Source: Chromohalobacter israelensis
GTDB lineage: Bacteria; Pseudomonadota; Gammaproteobacteria; Pseudomonadales; Halomonadaceae
Reading direction: 5' to 3'
Length of the DNA: 64,000 bases
NCBI GenBank assembly: GCA_000761475.1
Contig: JQNW01000001.1
Coordinates: forward strand, 496,001 to 560,000
The notes under the pieces were generated by a model. That model was not told the DNA's origin. It saw only the letters and a list, made by a program, of their open reading frames with translations, and did not search any database. A program made the position numbers and the translations under genes. Positions 10,092-20,397 of this stretch are shown piece by piece. Positions within the stretch are counted from its first letter, which is position 1, and each line of letters starts with the position of its first letter.

Positions 10092-11609
10092 ATGTCGACA
10101 GCCAGACGCCCATTTTCCCCTACGCCCTCATCCCTCGATCTCCGACGGTGGGCCGCCGCCTTCGCCCTGCTGATGTTCGCGACCTATCCGCTGGTCATGG
10201 CCGACCGCCTCTATCTCGACGATATCTGGCGCAGCATGCATGGACAGCTGGGGTGGACCTCGAACGCACGCCCGCTCGCCGATGGCGTCATGATCGCGCT
10301 CAACATGGGCACACGCGTCGTGGATCTCGCGCCCTTGCCATTATGGCTGGGGTTGGCGGTGATCGCCGTGCTGCTCGTCATGCTGCGTCAAGTCTTCGCC
10401 ACTTTTTCCACCGGTCACGCTTGGTGGGCCATGGCGTTACTTGCCCTGCAGCCTTTCTTTTTGCAGAACCTCTCCTATCGCTTCGACGCCCTTCCCATGG
10501 CGCTTGCCTTGAGCACGTCAGGACTGGCCCTGGCGGCCGGTGTGCTACGCCCCGGCCTGCCCGGTCTTGCCCTGGCGGCACTGAGCCTGATGGCCAGCCT
10601 GTGTTTCTACCAGGCGGCGGTGAGCGTTTACTTCGTCCTGCTGGCCTTCCACGTGTTGTTGAGTCTCGCCACTCACGGCACGCCCCGCTGGCGACTGCAC
10701 CTAGGCTTGCTGAGCGTGGGGGGCGCGACCGTACTGATCTACAAGGGACTGTCGAACCTGTGGCTGGCCGGCGGCTATAGCCTGGCGCACAGCCAGATGG
10801 TGGCGCCCGGTTCGCTGCCCGGCCACGTATTCGCGCAAACGCTCGACTTCTGGCGTTACGCCGCGCATGTCCTGGATGGAGCACCGTGGTGGGGGCTGGC
10901 GATCATCGCTGTGGTTGCCGGCATCGGGCTATGCCTCGGTACCGCCCGCCCGCCACGAGACGAACACGCCCTGGCCCTTCCCTGGCGGTGCCTGCTCCTG
11001 GTCCTGATCGTCGCGCTGCTACCGCTCGGCGCTCTCGGCATCATGGCCACCCTTCAAGACCCCATATGGCGACCGCGCACCTTCATCGGCTTCGGCGCTC
11101 TGGCGGCCGGCACGCTCTTCTGTGCCGTCCTCGCCTGCGAACGGCACGGCCTCAGATGGCTGGGCAATGGACTGCTCATCGTCGTTCTGGGCGGGGCTAC
11201 GGTCATCGCCTATGCCTATGGCAACGCACAAAACCACCAGAAACACTTCGAAAACACCATCTCGCAGCGCCTGATCGACGACTTGAGACGGCTCGAAACG
11301 TCGGGACCACTGGTCATAGTGGGCACACTGCCGCTCAGCCCCGCTACTGCCAACGCGATGAAAGCCTTTCCCATCCTCGATGAGCTGATGAAAAGCTACC
11401 TCGATGGCGGCGACTGGTGGGGATACCAAAACCTGTATCGCCTGGGCCTCCCCGAACGTTATGCCTTTCATGGCGGCAGCGAATTTCGGGAAGCATTCAT
11501 TGCCCGTTGCGACACACTCGCGCCGCTGCAACGGCGCGGCTGGTATTCGATCTATCGCTGGCGGGAGGCCGTTTTCGTCGCCTTCGACGGCGGCTGTCCC
11601 GAAAAATGA
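10092..11609 (+). CDS. GtrII-like membrane glucosyltransferase
   Basis: 505 aa with roughly ten membrane segments. An N-terminal loop reads LYLDDIWRS then SNARPLADG, followed by a D-x-x-P-L motif; this Asp-Asp, R-P-L pattern is the signature of the GtrII family (PF14264), which transfers glucose from undecaprenyl-phosphate-glucose to periplasmic acceptor glycans such as O-antigen. The C-terminal part after about residue 385 is soluble and presumably periplasmic. It is divergent from opgG. No gtrA/gtrB lies adjacent; the pair at 53681-55086 could supply the lipid-linked donor. The start has only a weak GAGAAG. The substrate is unknown and the family call is moderate. Confidence 0.65.
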   Translation: MSTARRPFSPTPSSLDLRRWAAAFALLMFATYPLVMADRLYLDDIWRSMHGQLGWTSNARPLADGVMIALNMGTRVVDLAPLPLWLGLAVIAVLLVMLRQVFATFSTGHAWWAMALLALQPFFLQNLSYRFDALPMALALSTSGLALAAGVLRPGLPGLALAALSLMASLCFYQAAVSVYFVLLAFHVLLSLATHGTPRWRLHLGLLSVGGATVLIYKGLSNLWLAGGYSLAHSQMVAPGSLPGHVFAQTLDFWRYAAHVLDGAPWWGLAIIAVVAGIGLCLGTARPPRDEHALALPWRCLLLVLIVALLPLGALGIMATLQDPIWRPRTFIGFGALAAGTLFCAVLACERHGLRWLGNGLLIVVLGGATVIAYAYGNAQNHQKHFENTISQRLIDDLRRLETSGPLVIVGTLPLSPATANAMKAFPILDELMKSYLDGGDWWGYQNLYRLGLPERYAFHGGSEFREAFIARCDTLAPLQRRGWYSIYRWREAVFVAFDGGCPEK

Positions 11610-11671
11610 CGCGCTTGCAGCCGTCGTGAATCGAGTCAAGCAGACATTGAACCCTTAATGTCAGACAAATG

Positions 11672-11694
11672 GCGAATGGTAGTTTACTATTCGC
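11672..11694. promoter_or_regulatory. 23-bp dyad upstream of the SSS symporter (candidate operator)
   Basis: GCGAATGGTAG, a central T, then TTACTATTCGC form an odd-length dyad centred on 11683. Nine of the eleven arm pairs match, including the outer six. It sits about 135 nt before the symporter start and 60 nt after the previous stop, in an AT-rich stretch. The regulator is unidentified. Confidence 0.45.
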
Positions 11695-11829
11695 AGACTA
11701 AAATTCGTCCCCACGATGCAATGATATCGACGCGGTCGTCGCGCCAAGGCCGACGATAGGTGCCGGGCATGTCGCCGGCCGTCTCCTCGTCACGACCATG
11801 ATTCATGAGAGTCCAAGGATGCCTATTCC

Positions 11830-13425
11830 ATGCATGCCCTGACCCTGATCTCGTTTCTTTTCTTCACCGGGCTCGTTGCCCTGATCACCTGGCTGATCAC
11901 GCGGCGGGATGATCTGCGCAGCACACGCGGCTATTTCCTGGCCGGGCGCAGCCTGACCTTTCCGCTGATCGCCGGTTCCCTGTTGATGACCAACCTCTCC
12001 ACCGAGCAGATGGTGGGTCTCAACGGTGCCGCCTTCACCGATGGATTGAGCGTCATGGCCTGGGAGGTGGTGGCCGTCGTGGCCCTGGTGCTGCTGGCGC
12101 TGTTCTTCCTGCCGCGCTTTCTGCGCAGTGGCATCGCAACGGTGCCGCAACTTCTGGAAATCCGCTTTGATCACGGCACCCAGTTGATCTGCAACATCAT
12201 CTTCCTGATCGCGTATGCGGTCATCCTGCTGCCCATCGTGCTCTACTCCGGTGCCATCGGCCTGCAAGGCATGCTCGACCTGCAAGGATTGACCGGTATC
12301 GAATCCAGCAGCTTCCTGCTCTGGGCCACGGTATGGATCGTCGGGTTGATCGGCGCGGTCTACGCGCTCTTCGGCGGGCTGCGCACGGTGGCGGTGTCGG
12401 ACACGCTCAATGGCGTGGGGCTGCTCATCGGCGGTTTCCTGATCGTGTTCTTCGCGCTCAATGCGGTCAGCGACGGCAACGGCATCCTCGCCGGCTGGGA
12501 CATTCTCAACACCCAGCATCCCGAGATGTTCAACTCGATGGGACGCGAGGATCAGGCGGTTCCCTTCGCTACGCTGTTTACCGGTGTCTTCCTGATCAAT
12601 CTGTTCTACTGGACCACCAATCAGCAGATCATTCAGCGCACGTTCGCCGCCAAGTCCCTGGCCGAGGGCCAGAAAGGCGTGCTGCTGACCGGTTTCTTCA
12701 AGCTTCTGGGGCCACTCTACCTGGTACTCCCGGGCATCATTGCCTATCACATGTATGCCGATCAGGGCATCCAGGCCGACAAGGCCTATGGCCATCTGGT
12801 CTTCGACATTCTGCCGCCGTACCTGACCGGTTTCTTTGCCGCGGTGATGGTTGGCGCCATCCTGTCCTCGTTCAATTCGGCACTCAACAGCACCACGACC
12901 CTGTTCAGCCTGGGCATCTACAAGGGCGTCATCAACAAGGACGCCGATGAGGCTCAGGTCGTCAAGGCGGGCAAGGTTTTCGGCTGGATCATGGCCATCG
13001 CCGCCATGATCATCGCTCCCCTGCTGGCAGGCCAGGAGAGTCTATTCAGCTACCTGCAGACGATGAACGCGATCTACTTCATTCCCATCCTCGCGGTGGT
13101 GCTGGTGGGCCTGCTCACCAAGCGCGTGCCGGCGGTCGCCGCCAAGGTCGGGCTGGTCGCGGGCTGCCTGTTGATCGCCGCAGGCTACTTCATACCGCCT
13201 TTCAACAAGATTCTCGACGTCACCAATCAGTATCACTTCGTGGCCGGTGTCTTCGTGCTGCTGATCGGCATCATGCTGATCATCGGCAAGGTCTGCCCGC
13301 GTGACACCGACTGGGTGCAGCGGGATGTCGAGGCCGTCGATCTGACGCCGTGGAAAGGCGCCTGGCCCGTGGGGCTGGTGCTGGTACTGTGCGTCATCGC
13401 CATCTATGCCGCCTTCGCCGGCTAG
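11830..13425 (+). CDS. sodium/solute symporter of the SSS family (YidK/SglT-like)
   Basis: 531 aa, about 13-14 hydrophobic segments, the LeuT-fold length of SLC5-type carriers. The YFLAGRSLTFPLIAGSLLMTN block near residues 35-55 and the STEQMVGLNG stretch resemble the sugar-type branch (vSGLT, E. coli YidK) and not PutP. FNSALNSTTTLFSLGIYK carries the conserved Ser/Thr of the Na2 site region. The probable substrate is a sugar or sugar acid, driven by Na+, which suits a halophile. AAGGA lies about 10 nt upstream of the ATG. The gene stands alone, with a dyad upstream and a strong terminator downstream (13450-13482). Confidence 0.85.
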   Translation: MHALTLISFLFFTGLVALITWLITRRDDLRSTRGYFLAGRSLTFPLIAGSLLMTNLSTEQMVGLNGAAFTDGLSVMAWEVVAVVALVLLALFFLPRFLRSGIATVPQLLEIRFDHGTQLICNIIFLIAYAVILLPIVLYSGAIGLQGMLDLQGLTGIESSSFLLWATVWIVGLIGAVYALFGGLRTVAVSDTLNGVGLLIGGFLIVFFALNAVSDGNGILAGWDILNTQHPEMFNSMGREDQAVPFATLFTGVFLINLFYWTTNQQIIQRTFAAKSLAEGQKGVLLTGFFKLLGPLYLVLPGIIAYHMYADQGIQADKAYGHLVFDILPPYLTGFFAAVMVGAILSSFNSALNSTTTLFSLGIYKGVINKDADEAQVVKAGKVFGWIMAIAAMIIAPLLAGQESLFSYLQTMNAIYFIPILAVVLVGLLTKRVPAVAAKVGLVAGCLLIAAGYFIPPFNKILDVTNQYHFVAGVFVLLIGIMLIIGKVCPRDTDWVQRDVEAVDLTPWKGAWPVGLVLVLCVIAIYAAFAG

Positions 13426-13449
13426 ACGACGTTCGTGTGCCGAATGACG

Positions 13450-13482
13450 AAGGCCCGCGCCACTCACGGCGCGGGCCTTTTT
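13450..13482 (+). terminator. intrinsic terminator of the SSS symporter gene
   Basis: GGCCCGCGCC and GGCGCGGGCC pair perfectly over 10 bp around ACTCAC and are followed directly by five T residues. Confidence 0.9.
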
Positions 13483-13570
13483 CATGTTCACAACCGGGGG
13501 GAGTAAGCGACACTGTCGCTCTGCACACCGCATCGGCAACGCACGGCATTCACGGGTCACCAACGAACGA

Positions 13571-13599
13571 ACGCCCGACCGGCAGTACCGGGCGGGCGT
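13571..13599 (-). terminator. hairpin after purA, probable terminator
   Basis: ACGCCCGACCGG and CCGGGCGGGCGT pair over 12 positions with one mismatch around a 5-nt loop. It begins 26 nt past the purA stop. The tail on the minus strand (TTCGTTCGTT) is only moderately T-rich. Confidence 0.5.
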
Positions 13600-13624
13600 C
13601 TTTCACCCTCTCGGTGCGACGAAC

Positions 13625-14953
<1,329 letters not shown>

Positions 14954-16135
14954 TTACGCGAGCGGTTCGACCCGCCATTCGCCGTTCGATTCCACTAGCT
15001 GCCGATCGCAGCGCTGTTCGCGGGGCCCGACGCGCTGTCCGGGCAGCGCCTGAATGACACGCTCCCCGGATGCCCGCAGACGCGCGATGGCGTCTTCCAG
15101 CCCCGCGCGCTCGTCCGCCGGCGCCCAGATGCCATCACAGCGCGGGCCGCTTTCCTCCAGCGACGCCAGCAGTTTGAGGTCCATGGAAAACCCCGTCGCC
15201 GGACGGGCGCGCCCGAAGGCACGCCCCGTATCGTCGTAGCGCCCGCCCTTGGCCAGCGCCTGGCCGTACCCGGGCACATAGGCGGCGAACACCATGCCCG
15301 TGTGATACAGGTAACCGCGCAGCTCCGCCAGATCCAGATAGACCTCGGCCCGCAGGTGATTGTCGGTCACCGCGCGACACAGTGCCTGCAGCTCATCCAG
15401 GGCCGCCATGACGGCGGGTGGCGCCCCGGCGAAGACCTCGCGGGCCTGGTCGAGCACTTCCTGCCCGCCATAAAGACGCGGCAAGGCCTGCAGCATGTCG
15501 ACCAGGGCGGGGTCGCTGACATCACGAGCCACCAGCGCATCGACATCGTTGAAAGCCTTGCGCTCGATGGCCTCGAAAAGCGCCTGCTCGCTTTCGGCAC
15601 TCAAGGCCGCCGCATGCACCAGTGCACGATAGATGCCGATGTGGCCGAGTGCCAGGTGAACCTCGCCGGCCCCGGCCACTTCCAGGCCGGTCAGTGCCAG
15701 CCGCACCACTTCGATGTCGGCATCCAGGCCGGCATGACCGAACAACTCGACGCCGACCTGCGTCGGACTGCGACCGCCCTGATGCTTGTCCGCCTTGGCA
15801 CGCAGCACGGTCGTGCAATAGCACAGCCGTGCGGGGCCGCTGCGCTTCAGCGAGTGCGCGTCCATGCGTGCCACTTGCGGAGTGACGTCCGCGCTGGCGC
15901 CCATCATCCGCCCCGACAGCTGGTCGGTGAGCTTGAATGTCTGCAGATCGAGGTCGGTGCCCGTGCCGGTCAACAGCGAATCCAGGAACTCGACCGTGGG
16001 CGGGATCACCAGGTCATAGCCCCAGCGGTCATAAAGATCGAGCAACGCACGGCGCAGTTGCTCCATGCGCGTCGCCTGCGGCGGTAGCACTTCATCCATG
16101 CCGTCGGGAAGCAGCCAGCGGTCAGCGATGGTCAT
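14954..16135 (-). CDS. hisZ: ATP phosphoribosyltransferase regulatory subunit
   Basis: A catalytically inactive histidyl-tRNA-synthetase paralogue that pairs with short-form HisG to form the first enzyme of histidine synthesis. 393 aa. The start MTIADRWLLPDGMDEVLPPQ is the typical HisZ N-terminus; the class II aaRS core follows (LRRALLDLYDRWGYDLVIPP), with RMDAH and GGRYDDTGRAFGR. The C-terminal anticodon-binding domain of true HisRS is absent, as expected. The ATG at 16135 has AGGA about 7 nt upstream; the longer frame to 16291 is dismissed. It implies a short-form hisG elsewhere in the genome. Confidence 0.92.
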   Translation of the reverse strand: MTIADRWLLPDGMDEVLPPQATRMEQLRRALLDLYDRWGYDLVIPPTVEFLDSLLTGTGTDLDLQTFKLTDQLSGRMMGASADVTPQVARMDAHSLKRSGPARLCYCTTVLRAKADKHQGGRSPTQVGVELFGHAGLDADIEVVRLALTGLEVAGAGEVHLALGHIGIYRALVHAAALSAESEQALFEAIERKAFNDVDALVARDVSDPALVDMLQALPRLYGGQEVLDQAREVFAGAPPAVMAALDELQALCRAVTDNHLRAEVYLDLAELRGYLYHTGMVFAAYVPGYGQALAKGGRYDDTGRAFGRARPATGFSMDLKLLASLEESGPRCDGIWAPADERAGLEDAIARLRASGERVIQALPGQRVGPREQRCDRQLVESNGEWRVEPLA

Positions 16136-16289
16136 CGTTCGGTCCTGCCAGAAATGAGTGGCGTGTTGCATATTGGCATCGTCACGTGCGGACGCGCCAA
16201 GGCATGGTGGAAACATGCCATGCCAGACAGTCGCATCGTGGCCTCGCCGCGCTCCCGCTTCGTGGGCACTCAGGCCGCGGACAGGCCAC

Positions 16290-16312
16290 AAAAAAACCGG
16301 GCCTCGCCCGGT
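16290..16312 (-). terminator. intrinsic terminator downstream of hflC
   Basis: On the minus strand ACCGGGC and GCCCGGT pair around GAG and are followed by a run of T residues. It ends the hflX-hflK-hflC transcription unit, after the first hairpin at 16333-16357. Confidence 0.8.
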
Positions 16313-16332
16313 GTCAAGAGTCTATCACGTTT

Positions 16333-16357
16333 GGCCCCCGGGTGTACCCCGGGGGCC
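16333..16357 (-). terminator. GC-rich hairpin directly after hflC
   Basis: GGCCCCCGGG and CCCGGGGGCC pair perfectly over 10 bp around a 5-nt loop, starting 10 nt past the hflC stop. It has no T-run of its own. It may be an RNA-stabilising hairpin or the first half of a tandem terminator with 16290-16312. Confidence 0.55.
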
Positions 16358-16366
16358 CGAGTGCCA

Positions 16367-17263
16367 CTACGGTTGGCTTGCGTCGTCGTCGTTGCCGTCA
16401 GCCGAGCGGAAGTAGCGGAAGAACTCGCTGTCCGGGCTCAGCAGCAGCATGTCGTCACCCTTGTCGAAGCTGTTGCGGTAGGCTTCGAGTGAGCGATAGA
16501 AGTTGAAGAAATCTTCATCCTGCTGATACGCGTTGGCGTAGATCTGAGCGGCCTCGGCATCGCCTTGACCACGCAATGTCTCCGCCTTTTCGCGTGCCTC
16601 GGCCAGTTTCACCTGGCGCTCGCGATCGGCTCGCGCACGAATGCGCTCGGCCTGTTCCTGCCCCTGCGCGCGGTACTGGCGTGCCTCGGCGTAGCGCTCG
16701 GTGCGCATGCGCTCGAACACCGCCTGACGAACTTCCTGCGGCAGCTCGACACGCTTGAGACGAATATCCAGGATCGCCACCCCGACTTCTTCGCGCAGTT
16801 CCTCGTCCAGCGTCTGCTGAGGCTTCTGCAGCATTTCATTGCGGTCTTCGCTGATGATCTTGTTCACCTCGCGACTGCCGAATGCGTTGCGCAGGCTCTC
16901 GTCGACACGTGGCGCGATGAGGTTCTCGGCGCGCGCTGCGTCACCGCGTGTCGCCTGATAGAACAAGCTCGGATCGACGACCTGCCATTTGACATAGGAG
17001 TCGACGATCAAGGCATTGCGACGCGCCGTCAGAAAGCGGCTTTCGGTGCTTTCCAGCGTCTGCACGCGTGCATCGAAATAACGCACGGTGTTGAGAACCG
17101 GCCACTTGAAATGCAGGCCGGGCTGGATGTCGGATTCGACGACCTCACCGAAGCGCAATTTGATGGCCCGCTGCGTTTCCGTCACCACATACAGACTGGC
17201 ACTTGCGAGCCAGGCCCCCACGGCCAGCAGTGCGACGATACCTAAGGCACGATTGTTGACCAT
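16367..17263 (-). CDS. hflC: HflC subunit of the FtsH-associated HflKC complex
   Basis: A SPFH/prohibitin-family membrane protein that, with HflK, forms a periplasmic cage around FtsH and modulates its proteolysis. 298 aa. A single N-terminal membrane segment (LGIVALLAVGAWLASASLYVV) is followed by the SPFH domain (TQRAIKLRFGEV) and a long charged coiled coil (ERIRARADRERQVKLAEAREKAE). The C-terminal tail is acidic, ending GNDDDASQP. The start lies 2 nt after the hflK stop, so the two are co-translated. Confidence 0.95.
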   Translation of the reverse strand: MVNNRALGIVALLAVGAWLASASLYVVTETQRAIKLRFGEVVESDIQPGLHFKWPVLNTVRYFDARVQTLESTESRFLTARRNALIVDSYVKWQVVDPSLFYQATRGDAARAENLIAPRVDESLRNAFGSREVNKIISEDRNEMLQKPQQTLDEELREEVGVAILDIRLKRVELPQEVRQAVFERMRTERYAEARQYRAQGQEQAERIRARADRERQVKLAEAREKAETLRGQGDAEAAQIYANAYQQDEDFFNFYRSLEAYRNSFDKGDDMLLLSPDSEFFRYFRSADGNDDDASQP

Positions 17264-17265
17264 GA

Positions 17266-18624
17266 TTAACGACCCTCCCGCGAAATGCCGCCCGACTGGC
17301 GCTGACTGCTCGTGTTGTCGCTACCGGAAAGCGGCTCGTTCTGCACCTGCTGGGAGATCGATTCCAACTCCCGAGCCTCCTGGCTGTCACCGTTGTCGGC
17401 GTTCGACGAACGCGGCTGACGCAACTGATCGAGCGGCAGGTAGATCATGGAATTGTTTTGCGGTCCCACATCGAGCAATGCCTTGCGATTGTTGCCCAGC
17501 ACGTCGCTCAACGTATCCAGATAGAGACGCTGACGCGTGACCTCCGGCGCCTGCTGATACTCGCCCAGCACCGACAGGAAGCGACTGGTCTGACCCTGTG
17601 CATCGGCCACGACCGAATTGCGATACCCGGTGGCCTCCTCGATGAGACGCTGCGCATTACCTTCGGTACGCGGTTGCAGCGCATTCTCGTAGGCACGCGC
17701 CTCGTTGATCAGGCGCTGACGATCCTCGCGCGAGCGAATCACGTCATCCACGGCTTCCTGCACTTCTTCAGGCGCCTGGGTGCTTTCGAGGTTCACGGTC
17801 TGCAAGCGCAAGCCCAACCCATAGGCATCCAGCGATTCCTGAAGACGCTTGGCCACCATCGGCCCGAGCTCTTCACGGCCGCTGAGCAACGAGTCCGGCA
17901 CCGGCGGCGTCATGGTGATGACCGGCAGCTCGCTGGGATCGGTCACGGTTTCCGGCATGTCCGGCACCTCGCCGCCCTCGTCGATCTCCTTGACCTCCTC
18001 GACCTCCGTGGTACTGGTCAGCACGTTCTGCATGCCGCTCGCGCCCACCACGTGACGCAGCGTGGAATCGAGGGCATTGCGCAGGCTCTGCTCCGGATTG
18101 CGCACATTGAGCACGTAATCACGCGGATTGGAGACCTGATACTGTGCCGAGAGGCGTACCGTGACGATGTTGGTGTCGCTGGTCAGCATCGAGGCATCCT
18201 GACGGAACGAACGCACCTCGGTGACATTGACCATCGTCACCTGATCGACGAATGTCGGATTCCAGTGCAGGCCAGGCCCCACGGTTTCATGATACTCGCC
18301 GAAGCGCAGCACCACCCCGCGTTCGGACTGATCGACCCGGTAAAAACCGGAACCGGCCCAGATCACCAGAGCCAATACCGTCAGTACTGCCGGCAGTATG
18401 AAGGGGTTGCCCTTGCCGCCCGAAGCACCGCCATTGCCATCGCCGCCGCGCTTGCCGCGCTTGCCCATCAAGCGGCTCAGTTTATCCTGAAACTTCTTCA
18501 GCGCCTCGTCGAGATCCGGTGGGCCCTGGTTGTTACCACCATTGCCCCCTCCGCTACCACGGCGACCACCGCCACCGCTCCACGGGTCCTGCTGATTTCC
18601 ACCACCAGGCTCGTTCCAAGCCAT
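17266..18624 (-). CDS. hflK: HflK subunit of the FtsH-associated HflKC complex
   Basis: Partner of HflC in the inner membrane. 452 aa. The N-terminal 60 residues are very rich in Gly and Asn (GGGGRRGSGGGNGGNNQGPPD), a known feature of HflK. Next come a basic segment, one membrane helix (ILPAVLTVLALVIWAGSGFY), and the SPFH domain (VDQSERGVVLRFGEY). An acidic insert (EVEEVKEIDEGGEVPDMPE) interrupts the middle of the SPFH region, longer than in E. coli HflK. A helical domain and a Gln/Asn/Ser-rich tail follow. It lies 63 nt after hflX. Confidence 0.95.
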   Translation of the reverse strand: MAWNEPGGGNQQDPWSGGGGRRGSGGGNGGNNQGPPDLDEALKKFQDKLSRLMGKRGKRGGDGNGGASGGKGNPFILPAVLTVLALVIWAGSGFYRVDQSERGVVLRFGEYHETVGPGLHWNPTFVDQVTMVNVTEVRSFRQDASMLTSDTNIVTVRLSAQYQVSNPRDYVLNVRNPEQSLRNALDSTLRHVVGASGMQNVLTSTTEVEEVKEIDEGGEVPDMPETVTDPSELPVITMTPPVPDSLLSGREELGPMVAKRLQESLDAYGLGLRLQTVNLESTQAPEEVQEAVDDVIRSREDRQRLINEARAYENALQPRTEGNAQRLIEEATGYRNSVVADAQGQTSRFLSVLGEYQQAPEVTRQRLYLDTLSDVLGNNRKALLDVGPQNNSMIYLPLDQLRQPRSSNADNGDSQEARELESISQQVQNEPLSGSDNTSSQRQSGGISREGR

Positions 18625-18687
18625 ACGTCTTCTCCACTATGCATTGATTGCGATGCATCTCGCCGGGGACACCCATGACGGGCGCTG

Positions 18688-20007
18688 TCAGGGGCGTTCC
18701 CACTCCGGGCGATCGAGGGCTCCCGGCGGCAAATAATGTTCTGCGTTTTCACCGAGACGGGCCATTAACTGAAAGAAATCACGCCTAGGCAGACGAATAT
18801 CCAGCAGGATTCGGCCCTGCTCGTCAAATTGTTCTTGCTGAACGGCATTCAACTCGTGCAACGCTGCGCGCAATCTTCCTTGTTCGGGCGCCAACGTCAA
18901 ACCCGTTTCGAGCAGGTCCTCGGCCAGCAGCTCGCCGAGCGCTTCCTGCAACAGCTCGAATCCCCGGGCCTCGCGTGCCGAGAGCCAGACGATCCGGGGA
19001 CGGCCATGCTCGTCGCGCTCCAGGCGCGGTGCCGTTCCCAGCAAGTCGATCTTGTTCATCACCAGCAATTGCGGCACGTCACCGGCCCCGATTTCCTCGA
19101 GTACCGTATCGACCTGCGCGACGTTGAAGTCCCGGTCCGGGTCGGCCGCGTCGATGACGTGCACCAGCAACGACGCTTCGGCGGCTTCCTGCAGCGTGGC
19201 ACGGAAAGACTCCACCAGCTTGTGGGGCAAGTGGCGGATGAAACCGACGGTATCCGCCAGCACCACCGGGCCGACGTCCGCCACGTTCAGGCGCCTCAGC
19301 GTCGGATCGAGCGTGGCGAACAACTGATCGGCAGCGTACACCTCGGACTCGGTGAGTGCATTGAACAGTGTCGACTTCCCCGCGTTGGTATATCCCACCA
19401 GGGAGACACTGGGAATTTCGGCCCGTGCCCGTGCACGCCGATTCTGATCGCGCTGCGTGCGGACTTTTTCCAGGCGCTTGTGAATCGCCTTGATGCGCGC
19501 CCCGAGCAAGCGCCGGTCGGTCTCGAGCTGCGTTTCCCCGGGGCCACGCAGGCCGATGCCGCCCTTCTGGCGCTCCAGGTGGGTCCAGCCGCGTACCAGA
19601 CGTGTCGACATGTACTCGAGCTGGGCCAGCTCGACCTGGAGCTTGCCTTCGTGGGTACGCGCACGTTGCGCGAAGATATCCAGGATCAGACCGGTGCGGT
19701 CCAGCACACGGCTTTTCAGCGCACGCTCGAGATTGCGTTCCTGCGAGGGAGACAAGGCATGGTTGAAGATGACGATATCGGCACCGTGAAGCTCGCGTAT
19801 CTCGCGAATTTCTTCCAGCTTGCCGCTGCCGATGAAGGTCTTGGGATCGGGACGACGCCGGCTGCCCTCGACGAGGGTCGCCGGCGTCACACCCGAGGAA
19901 CGCACCAGCTCCAGGAATTCACCCGGGTCTTCGCGTTCCTGTTCGTCGTGGAAATCCACATGGACGAGAACCGCCGTTTCACCGGCGTCGGGACGTTCGA
20001 AAAACAA
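18688..20007 (-). CDS. hflX: ribosome-associated GTPase HflX
   Basis: A GTPase that binds the 50S subunit and splits or rescues stalled ribosomes. 439 aa. The N-terminal HflX domain (DAGETAVLVHV, RPDPKTFIGSGKLEE) precedes the linker with GLRGPGETQLETDRR, the family hallmark. The G domain has G1 GYTNAGKST, G3 DTVGF and G4 NKIDLL. The start is TTG at 20007 (giving MFFERPDAGE) with GAGAGG 7 nt upstream; E. coli hflX also starts with TTG. The hfq stop is only 14 nt upstream, preserving the classic hfq-hflX-hflK-hflC order. Confidence 0.95.
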   Translation of the reverse strand: MFFERPDAGETAVLVHVDFHDEQEREDPGEFLELVRSSGVTPATLVEGSRRRPDPKTFIGSGKLEEIREIRELHGADIVIFNHALSPSQERNLERALKSRVLDRTGLILDIFAQRARTHEGKLQVELAQLEYMSTRLVRGWTHLERQKGGIGLRGPGETQLETDRRLLGARIKAIHKRLEKVRTQRDQNRRARARAEIPSVSLVGYTNAGKSTLFNALTESEVYAADQLFATLDPTLRRLNVADVGPVVLADTVGFIRHLPHKLVESFRATLQEAAEASLLVHVIDAADPDRDFNVAQVDTVLEEIGAGDVPQLLVMNKIDLLGTAPRLERDEHGRPRIVWLSAREARGFELLQEALGELLAEDLLETGLTLAPEQGRLRAALHELNAVQQEQFDEQGRILLDIRLPRRDFFQLMARLGENAEHYLPPGALDRPEWERP

Positions 20008-20021
20008 TCAGCGCCTCTCGA

Positions 20022-20273
20022 TCAACTGTCTTCTTCTGCCGGGGCATTCGGGTCCTGGACAGGAAGACGCACGTTGCGTGACGGCACGACCGTGGAAATG
20101 GCGTGCTTGTATACCATCTGGCTGACGGTGTTGCGCAGCAGGATGACGAACTGATCGAAGGACTCGATCTGCCCCTGAAGCTTGATACCGTTGACCAGAA
20201 AGATGGAAACCGGAATGCGCTCCTTGCGCAGGATGTTCAAGTACGGGTCTTGAAGGGACTGTCCTTTGGACAT
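20022..20273 (-). CDS. hfq: RNA chaperone Hfq
   Basis: The hexameric Sm-like RNA-binding protein that pairs small RNAs with mRNAs. 83 aa. [13 protein letters not shown] and [18 protein letters not shown] form Sm1, and the Sm2 motif YKHAIST follows, with Gln8, Phe42-type and Lys/His residues of the poly-U pore. The C-terminus is short (ending PNAPAEEDS), as in Pseudomonas. The 124-nt gap to miaA is larger than the other gaps in the cluster, so an internal promoter may lie there, as known in E. coli. Confidence 0.97.
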   Translation of the reverse strand: MSKGQSLQDPYLNILRKERIPVSIFLVNGIKLQGQIESFDQFVILLRNTVSQMVYKHAISTVVPSRNVRLPVQDPNAPAEEDS

Positions 20274-20397
20274 TTTGCTCTCCCTAACTTCTCGCTGTGG
20301 TTTATGGTCGTTTTCGAAGGGTCACAGCCGCCGATCGGGCCGCCGCCGCCGTTTGCGGAGACGCTCGCCAGACGTTGTCGTGACCGGACATCTTACG

